DNA from: an uncultured Oscillospiraceae bacterium
Lineage (GTDB): Bacteria > Bacillota > Clostridia > Oscillospirales > Ruminococcaceae
Direction: 5' to 3'
Assembly: GCA_905212515.1 (NCBI GenBank)
Contig: CAJMEU010000109.1
Coordinates: 1 to 9,905 of the forward strand
DNA length: 9,905 bases
The notes beneath the pieces were generated by a model. That model saw nothing but the letters and a program-made list of their open reading frames with translations, ran no database searches and was not told where the DNA came from. The translations under genes and the position numbers were made by a program. This document shows positions 6,057 to 9,905 of this stretch, in pieces; the stretch's first letter is position 1; each line of letters opens with the position of its first letter.

Positions 6057-6911
6057 TTAAAGAATCCCCTTGGCTGCCAGCACGGCGCTGAATTGGCCGC
6101 CGCCCAGCTGTTCCGGGGTGAACACCGCCAGGGTGCACGCCTGCGCCCGCAAAGCGCCCTGCCGGCGCAGCAGCAGGCGGTCCGCCCGCACGGCCGGCAG
6201 CAGCCGCATGCCCGCGGCCGTTTGGGTGGGCACCAGGCGCAGGGGCGCGTCCAATTGCCCAGAGGAAAAATATGTATCCAGTTTTGCCGCCAGTTCCGGC
6301 GGCAGCATCCTGTCCACTGCCGGGCGGGAAAGCATAAAGGCCTCCTCGCCCGAGACAGGGTCCCGCACGGAGAAACCTGTGTCCAGCAGCGCCGTCCCCG
6401 TCACTTCCCAGCGCCCGAACCAAGCCGAAAATGGCGCGGTCGGGTGGCCCGCCGGTTTGCCGAAGGCGAACAGGCACAGGCGCATGGCCAGGTACACGGC
6501 CGTTACGCAGACGATCAGCGTCAGCGGGGACACATTGAAGTACAGCGTCAGGTTGTTCGTCTCGATATTGCCCAGCGCGCCGTAATACAGCGCCGCGAAC
6601 ACCACGCCCGACAGCAGAATGTTGAGGGCCGAGTACCAGAACAAGGCCCGTAGGTACCAGCGCGCGCCCTGCCAAGGAAAGGCCGCCAGGACGATCAGCG
6701 CCGCGCTGCCCAGTTTCAGCAGCCACAGCACCGCGTCCGGCAGCGGCGGCAGCAGCAGGATCAGCGACGAGAGCCCCGCCGCTGCGCTGCCCAGCAAAAA
6801 ACGCCAGCCCTCTGCCCGGCAGCCGCACAGCCGGGCGGCGCAGCGCAGCAAAAAAGCTCCGATCACCCCGTTCACCAGCACCAGAATATCCACGTACACA
6901 ATGCCCCGCAT
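6057..6911 (-). CDS. spoIIGA: Sporulation sigma-E factor processing peptidase SpoIIGA
   Basis: SpoIIGA is a novel-type aspartic protease in the septal membrane that removes the SigE pro-sequence after a signal from the forespore. From ATG 6909-6911 the product is 284 residues (309 in B. subtilis). The first about 150 residues are hydrophobic and fit five membrane segments, starting MRGIVYVDILVLVNGVIGAFLL. The cytosolic half holds the catalytic motif LLDTG with D177; what follows is FSVRDP, where relatives normally have Asn directly after DTG. The C-terminus keeps the VFTPEQLGG...AVLA-like ending. An in-frame ATG at 6954-6956 is upstream of the predicted transcription start, which argues for the start used here, with GGGGGCGG as ribosome site. 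The gene directly precedes its substrate gene, sigE. Confidence 0.93.
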   Translation of the reverse strand: MRGIVYVDILVLVNGVIGAFLLRCAARLCGCRAEGWRFLLGSAAAGLSSLILLLPPLPDAVLWLLKLGSAALIVLAAFPWQGARWYLRALFWYSALNILLSGVVFAALYYGALGNIETNNLTLYFNVSPLTLIVCVTAVYLAMRLCLFAFGKPAGHPTAPFSAWFGRWEVTGTALLDTGFSVRDPVSGEEAFMLSRPAVDRMLPPELAAKLDTYFSSGQLDAPLRLVPTQTAAGMRLLPAVRADRLLLRRQGALRAQACTLAVFTPEQLGGGQFSAVLAAKGIL

Positions 6912-6933
6912 GCGCGCCGCCCCCATGCCAACC

Positions 6934-6967
6934 AGTGTACCGCAGACCAGGCGCAAATGCTGTCAAA
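6934..6967 (-). promoter_or_regulatory. spoIIG operon promoter with Spo0A box and long spacer
   Basis: On the minus strand a perfect -35 TTGACA (6961-6966) is separated by 21 bases from TACACT (6934-6939). The plus-strand heptamer TGTCAAA (6961-6967) is one base from the 0A box TGTCGAA and overlaps the -35. B. subtilis spoIIG is the known case of a sigma-A promoter with a 22-base spacer that works only with phosphorylated Spo0A bound beside or over the -35. The same arrangement here strongly suggests the same control. Confidence 0.72.
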
Positions 6968-6976
6968 ACAAACGGC

Positions 6977-7005
6977 TTGCAAAGATTTCCCGCCTGTGCT
7001 ATACT
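6977..7005 (+). promoter_or_regulatory. Strong sigma-A promoter divergent from spoIIG
   Basis: TTGCAA (6977-6982), a 17-base spacer and TATACT (7000-7005). The start point would be near 7012. The -35 is only 10 bases from the -35 of the spoIIG promoter on the other strand, so Spo0A or polymerase binding at one could affect the other. It reads into a small ORF, two hairpins and then the MFS operon. Confidence 0.75.
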
Positions 7006-7037
7006 CAGGGTGTTCTTATGGAAAGGAGGGTACGCCG

Positions 7038-7121
7038 ATGTCCTGGAAAATCGCCAAGATTTATCTATCCAAAGGCAATGATCTGGCCGTTCCGTCTCGA
7101 AGTGTACCCTTTTGCAGGTAG
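7038..7121 (+). CDS. Putative 27-residue leader peptide upstream of the MFS gene
   Basis: The ORF runs from ATG 7038 to TAG 7119-7121. It has an excellent Shine-Dalgarno, AAAGGAGGG (7022-7030), 7 nt upstream, better than that of the transporter it precedes. The peptide starts MSWKIAKIYLSKGND and ends RSVPFCR. I do not recognise it. Its second half is part of a hairpin whose 3' arm begins at the last base of the stop codon, and a strong terminator follows 23 nt later. Short, well-translated ORFs followed by a terminator are a known design for antibiotic-induced attenuation of resistance genes in Firmicutes; that role here is an inference. It could also be a free-standing small protein. A second start at ATG 7018 in another frame has a poorer context. 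Confidence 0.42.
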   Translation: MSWKIAKIYLSKGNDLAVPSRSVPFCR

Positions 7122-7136
7122 GAACGGCTTTTCTTG
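7086..7136 (+). promoter_or_regulatory. Terminator-like hairpin over the end of the small ORF
   Basis: GCCGTTCC (7086-7093) and GGAACGGC (7121-7128) form a perfect 8-bp stem around a 27-nt loop, followed directly by TTTTCTTG. The long loop makes it weaker than the next hairpin. It overlaps the last third of the small ORF, so a ribosome moving through would prevent it from forming. Confidence 0.5.
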
Positions 7137-7144
7137 TGGAATGT

Positions 7145-7186
7145 AAAGGCCGCAGCCCCTTGCATGGGACTGCGGCCTTTCTTTAT
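7145..7186 (+). terminator. Intrinsic terminator between the small ORF and the MFS gene
   Basis: An 11-bp stem (7145-7155 with 7170-7180, AAAGGCCGCAG/CTGCGGCCTTT) continues for 3 bp past a bulged A (7156-7158 with 7166-7168). It has a 7-nt loop, and TTTCTTTAT marks the end. It lies downstream of the strong promoter at 6977-7005 and 52 nt upstream of the transporter ATG, so it either ends a short transcript or attenuates the operon. Confidence 0.85.
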
Positions 7187-7237
7187 CCTGCTCCGGGTAC
7201 ACCGTTTAAAATTAAGAAAACGGAATGGTGTATTCAG

Positions 7238-8461
7238 ATGAATTTAAAAAAGCAAGGTTTTTTCCTCTGCGTCTATGAAGCCCTGCGCGGCTTCCGCATC
7301 GCCGGCGCCATTTGGGTGGTCCTGCTGCTGGGGCGCGGCTTTTCTCTGGCCGAGGTAGGGGCCGCTGAAGGGGTGTTCCACACGGTCAGCTTTTTGTGCG
7401 AAGTTCCCAGCGGCATGCTGGCCGACCTGATGGGCCGCCGGCGCACGCTGGTCTGTTCCGGTTTGGTGAACGCCCTGGCGGGGATCATTATGGCGCTCAG
7501 CACAAATTGGCCGGGCATCTGCCTGGCCATGGGGCTGGAGGCATTCGGCTTTAACCTGGCCTCCGGCACATTGGAGGCCATCAGCTACGACAGCCTGGTG
7601 CAGGCTGGCGACCCGGCTGATTTTGTGAAGTGGGACAGCCGGCAGTACACGGTCTACTCGGTTTTTCAGGCGCTGGCCTCCCTGGCCAGTTTCATCACCG
7701 TGCGCATCGGTTTTCGCGGCGCTTATCTGGCCGCGGCGGCCATCGGCGTATGCGCCTCCCTCGCCGCCGGCCAGTTGACAGAGCCCGTGGCCACCCAGGC
7801 CCAGGCGCGGCGCACGCGCATCCCGCTGCGCCAGTGGCCCCGCAAATTGTGGGATCATACGCTCCTCAATTTTCATTTTTTGCTGGAACACCGGCGCCTG
7901 GCCGCCAAAATGCTGTGCATCAGCCTGGTGGCCGCGGCCGGCTATCTGATGCAGATGTTTTGGCAGCAGCACTTGGTGGAGGAGGGCCTGCCCGCCGCCT
8001 GGGTGGGCACCCCGCTGTTCTTCCTGATGCTGATGGATGTGGTGGGCGCCATGCTGGCCCGCAAACTGCCCGGGCGTCTGCGCACGATTTTTCTATGGCT
8101 GGGGCTGCCCGTCGCGGCGTGCACCGCCCTGGCCGGCCTGCCCGGCCTGCTGCCCAGCCTTTTGTTCGCCGGCTGTTCCTCTTTGCTGGACAGCGCCTTT
8201 CTGGTACGCGCTTCCAGCCTGATGCAGCCGTTTTATCCCAGCGACAGCCGCGCCACCCTCACCAGTGTGGATAACATGATGTACAGCATGTGCATGGTGC
8301 CTTTGTCGCCGCTGGCCGGCCTGGCGGCCGACCGTCTGGGCACGGGCCTGTGTCTCGGCCTGGTGGGGCTGGGCCTGGCGCTGGCAATTCTATGCGCGGT
8401 TTTGCTTCAAAGAAAACAGGCGTTCTCCCCCTTGAATAAAAAACGTTTTGGAAGTGAATGA
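7238..8461 (+). CDS. Major facilitator superfamily transporter
   Basis: The product is 407 residues with about twelve hydrophobic segments in two halves, split near residues 185-215 by a basic, hydrophilic loop (QARRTRIPLRQWPRKLWDH). Motif A of the superfamily is clear between segments 2 and 3: GMLADLMGRRRTLV. The conserved EVPSG just before it occurs in many drug-efflux-like MFS proteins. Substrate unknown; export of a small molecule or drug is plausible but not shown. The start chosen is ATG 7238, which begins MNLKKQGFFLCVYEALRGF just before the first segment. The ribosome site is weak (GGAATGG, 9 nt upstream) and no good promoter lies between the terminator at 7145-7186 and the gene, so expression may need read-through. 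Its stop overlaps the next start (ATGA), which indicates coupled translation. Confidence 0.85.
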   Translation: MNLKKQGFFLCVYEALRGFRIAGAIWVVLLLGRGFSLAEVGAAEGVFHTVSFLCEVPSGMLADLMGRRRTLVCSGLVNALAGIIMALSTNWPGICLAMGLEAFGFNLASGTLEAISYDSLVQAGDPADFVKWDSRQYTVYSVFQALASLASFITVRIGFRGAYLAAAAIGVCASLAAGQLTEPVATQAQARRTRIPLRQWPRKLWDHTLLNFHFLLEHRRLAAKMLCISLVAAAGYLMQMFWQQHLVEEGLPAAWVGTPLFFLMLMDVVGAMLARKLPGRLRTIFLWLGLPVAACTALAGLPGLLPSLLFAGCSSLLDSAFLVRASSLMQPFYPSDSRATLTSVDNMMYSMCMVPLSPLAGLAADRLGTGLCLGLVGLGLALAILCAVLLQRKQAFSPLNKKRFGSE

Positions 8462-8886
8462 CGATGTACGAAAGAATGCTCAACAAGCAAACAGCCCCCA
8501 CTGCCGAGGACATGAAAGCCTATTGCGGCGTCTGCGGGGAATGGTTCGCCTCGCTCAACGAGTGGCTGGCCCAAACTTATCACACCGAGCAAATGATCGC
8601 TTTCCCTTATGGCGACCACTACGGCTGGGGCGTCGCGCACAGGCAAAAGCAAAAGCTTGTGTGCAATGTGTTCGCCGAAAAAGGCGCCTTTACCGTGATG
8701 ATGCGGCTATCCGGCCAACAGTTCGCGCGTGTGTATCCGCAAATGCAGCCCGATACGCAGCGGCTGATCGATGAGCGGGATCCCTGCGGCGACGGCGGCT
8801 GGATCCATTACCGTGTTACGGGGCACGGACAGCTTTGCGAGGTGCAAACGATGCTGGCCGTCAAATGTTCAAAGGAGCGTGCGTGA
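8458..8886 (+). CDS. DUF3788-like protein
   Basis: A soluble 142-residue protein whose pattern fits DUF3788: an N-terminal MYERMLNKQTAPTAEDM, a central FPYGDHYGWGVAHRQKQKLVCNVFAEKGAFTV-type segment with the GDHYGW core (residues 52-57), and a C-terminal GGWIHYRVT. The function of the family is unknown. The start at ATG 8458 overlaps the MFS stop (ATGA); a second ATG at 8464 would shorten it by two residues and cannot be excluded. GGAAGTGA just upstream may serve as ribosome site. The next gene starts in its stop codon (TGATG), so it is the middle gene of a tightly coupled operon. It may assist or modify whatever the transporter or the acetyltransferase handles, but nothing in the sequence proves this. 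Confidence 0.78.
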   Translation: MTMYERMLNKQTAPTAEDMKAYCGVCGEWFASLNEWLAQTYHTEQMIAFPYGDHYGWGVAHRQKQKLVCNVFAEKGAFTVMMRLSGQQFARVYPQMQPDTQRLIDERDPCGDGGWIHYRVTGHGQLCEVQTMLAVKCSKERA

Positions 8887-9377
8887 TGATCGAGCTTGCC
8901 CCCTATTCCCCCTTTTATAAGGCGGCTACGCTGCGCCGCATCGATGCCTTTTGGGGCTTTCACAGCGGCCTGGTGGGCCGCGAGACCGAGGACAGCCCGG
9001 CGGCCGAAGACCTGCGCCGTTGGACGGATGAAGGCCACACCCTGTTGGTCATCCTGGAAGACGGCGCCGATGTGGGCTTTGTCCACCTGCAGCACAACGG
9101 CCCCATCGTGATGGAACTGGCGGACATTTTTGTGGACGACGCCCGCCGCGGCTGCGGCATCGCCAGCGCCGCCATCGGCCTGGCTGAGGAGTACGCGCGC
9201 ACGCTGCCGGGCGTCGAGGCCATGATCCTGCAGGTGGTGACGCGCAACGAGGCCGCCCTGCGCCTGTATCACAACCTGGGCTACGACACCATGAGCATGG
9301 CGACCCTGCGCAAGGAATTCGGCGAAAACCGGCGCAACCGTCAGGCGCGGTTCTTAGGCCTGGATTTTAAGATCTGA
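8886..9377 (+). CDS. GNAT family N-acetyltransferase
   Basis: The 163-residue product carries the GNAT acetyl-CoA fold. The beta4 strand MELADIFVDDARRG leads into the pyrophosphate-binding loop RRGCGIASA, matching the R/Q-x-x-G-x-G/A pattern. The later LQVVTRNEAALRLYHNLGYDTM is the typical N-E-A-A-x-x-L-Y-x-x-x-G-Y block near the C-terminus. Such enzymes transfer acetyl from acetyl-CoA to amines (antibiotics, protein N-termini, polyamines); the acceptor here is unknown. The ATG at 8886 shares its A with the stop codon of the preceding gene and follows AAAGGAG at 8 nt, so translation is efficient and coupled. A longer frame upstream (ATG 8835) has no ribosome site of this quality. It ends the MFS operon. 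A drug-handling pair of efflux pump plus acetyltransferase is possible but speculative. Confidence 0.88.
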   Translation: MIELAPYSPFYKAATLRRIDAFWGFHSGLVGRETEDSPAAEDLRRWTDEGHTLLVILEDGADVGFVHLQHNGPIVMELADIFVDDARRGCGIASAAIGLAEEYARTLPGVEAMILQVVTRNEAALRLYHNLGYDTMSMATLRKEFGENRRNRQARFLGLDFKI

Positions 9378-9385
9378 CGTTTGCC

Positions 9386-9431
9386 AAAGCACGAGGCCCC
9401 GGGATATCCCGGGGCCTCGTGCTTTTATTTT
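9386..9431 (+). terminator. Terminator after the MFS operon, 40-nt perfect palindrome
   Basis: Positions 9386-9425 are a perfect palindrome centred on GGGATATCCC. They give a stem of about 18 bp, followed on the plus strand by TTATTTTTT. It starts 9 bases after the acetyltransferase stop. On the minus strand its base contains the stop codon of the glycosidase gene (TAA, 9425-9427), with only a TTT after it, so it may serve both convergent genes. Confidence 0.9.
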
Positions 9432-9905
9432 TTCCAGGTGAAGATCGTGCCGGATTCCGCTTTCAGCAGCAAGCGCAGCGTGTGTTCGTCGCTGTCCTCG
9501 GCCTGGATCTTTTGGGGAACGGCGAATTCAGCCGTGACGGAGATCGGCGAGCGCGTGGGGTTGACCGCCACCAGCAGCCTTTTCCCCTCTGTTTCGAACA
9601 GGCGCACCACCGGCGCCAAGGGTATTTTTTCCTGCACGACGCTGGTGGCGCTCAAGGTGCGCAGCAAAGCGTAACCCTGAGGCTGCATCCAGCGCGTGAT
9701 CAGTTCCGCGGCGCTGGCGTCCTGCGTTTGGGCAAACTGGAAAGCCGGATAGGTGCCCACCCAAACCGCCCTGCCGCGGCCATAACAATATTCCGTCACC
9801 GCGGGTGTCCCGTCCTCGAATTCCGCCAGCACCGCAGCGTCCTTGGTCCGTTTTACCACCTGCCGGTAAAGGCGCCCGGCAAAGCAGTCCCCGCTGGCTT
9901 TCCAC
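9425..9905 (-). CDS. C-terminal part of a GH42-like beta-galactosidase, 5' end cut off
   Basis: The last 159 codons of a gene entering from the right edge; the frame is open at 9905. The visible segment holds the block AAVLAEFEDGTPAVTEYCYG followed by RGRAVWVGTYP. This is characteristic of the trimerisation (GATase-like) domain of family 42 beta-galactosidases. A small beta-rich C-terminal domain follows, with RLLVAVNPTRSPISVTAEF and the end TIFTWKK. The catalytic TIM barrel would lie outside the window, so activity cannot be judged. Other multidomain glycosidases use similar C-terminal modules, so the substrate is open. It is convergent with the MFS operon and shares its palindromic terminator. 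Internal GTG or ATG codons are not real starts, as the similarity begins upstream. Confidence 0.72.
   Translation of the reverse strand, partial: WKASGDCFAGRLYRQVVKRTKDAAVLAEFEDGTPAVTEYCYGRGRAVWVGTYPAFQFAQTQDASAAELITRWMQPQGYALLRTLSATSVVQEKIPLAPVVRLFETEGKRLLVAVNPTRSPISVTAEFAVPQKIQAEDSDEHTLRLLLKAESGTIFTWKK

Noticed and set aside
6912..6956. Upstream ATG adding 15 residues to SpoIIGA
   Set aside because: It lies upstream of the predicted transcription start, and the family begins directly with the first membrane segment.

Overview
The window is high-GC DNA from an endospore-forming Firmicute, most likely a clostridial gut-type lineage (Oscillospirales/Ruminococcaceae-like; the lineage is inferred from base composition and gene content only). 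The diagnostic genes are four sporulation genes on the minus strand: spoIIGA, sigE (pro-SigE), sigG and sigK. There are no tRNA or rRNA genes, CRISPR arrays, insertion sequences or phage genes.

Layout, left to right. (1) 1-891, minus: 5' part of a uracil(-xanthine) permease gene that runs off the left edge. It has its own sigma-A promoter and a leader of about 248 nt containing an intrinsic terminator, an alternative upstream hairpin and a possible 38-codon leader ORF whose stop codon is the terminator loop. (2) 1216-1905, minus: intact sigK with a SigE-type promoter. (3) 2054-2743, plus: sfsA, divergent from sigK. It ends in a strong terminator shared with (4) 2794-4389, minus: a YtcJ/NfdA-type metal-dependent amidohydrolase. 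(5) 4461-6911, minus: the spoIIGA-sigE-sigG cluster. It is read from a promoter with an abnormally long spacer and a Spo0A box. A hairpin between sigE and sigG buries the sigG Shine-Dalgarno and ends in a T-run. (6) 6977-7184, plus: a strong promoter, a 27-codon ORF with a very good Shine-Dalgarno, and two terminator-like hairpins. These lie directly upstream of (7) 7238-9377, plus: a tightly packed operon of an MFS transporter, a DUF3788-like protein and a GNAT acetyltransferase, closed by a 40-nt palindromic terminator. (8) 9425-9905, minus: the C-terminal end of a GH42-like beta-galactosidase that runs off the right edge.

How the genes work together. SpoIIGA is the membrane protease that cuts the pro-sequence from SigE in the mother cell. 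SigE in turn activates sigK, and a SigE-like promoter is visible there. SigG is the late forespore factor, and the sigE-sigG hairpin would keep read-through message from being translated early. Thus two mother-cell sigma factors, the protease for the first, and the late forespore factor lie within 5.7 kb, with sfsA and the amidohydrolase between. The flanking permease, MFS operon and glycosidase look like ordinary nutrient, efflux and metabolic genes. The most interesting non-coding features are two candidate leader-ORF/terminator switches (before the permease and before the MFS operon) and the sigG hairpin.
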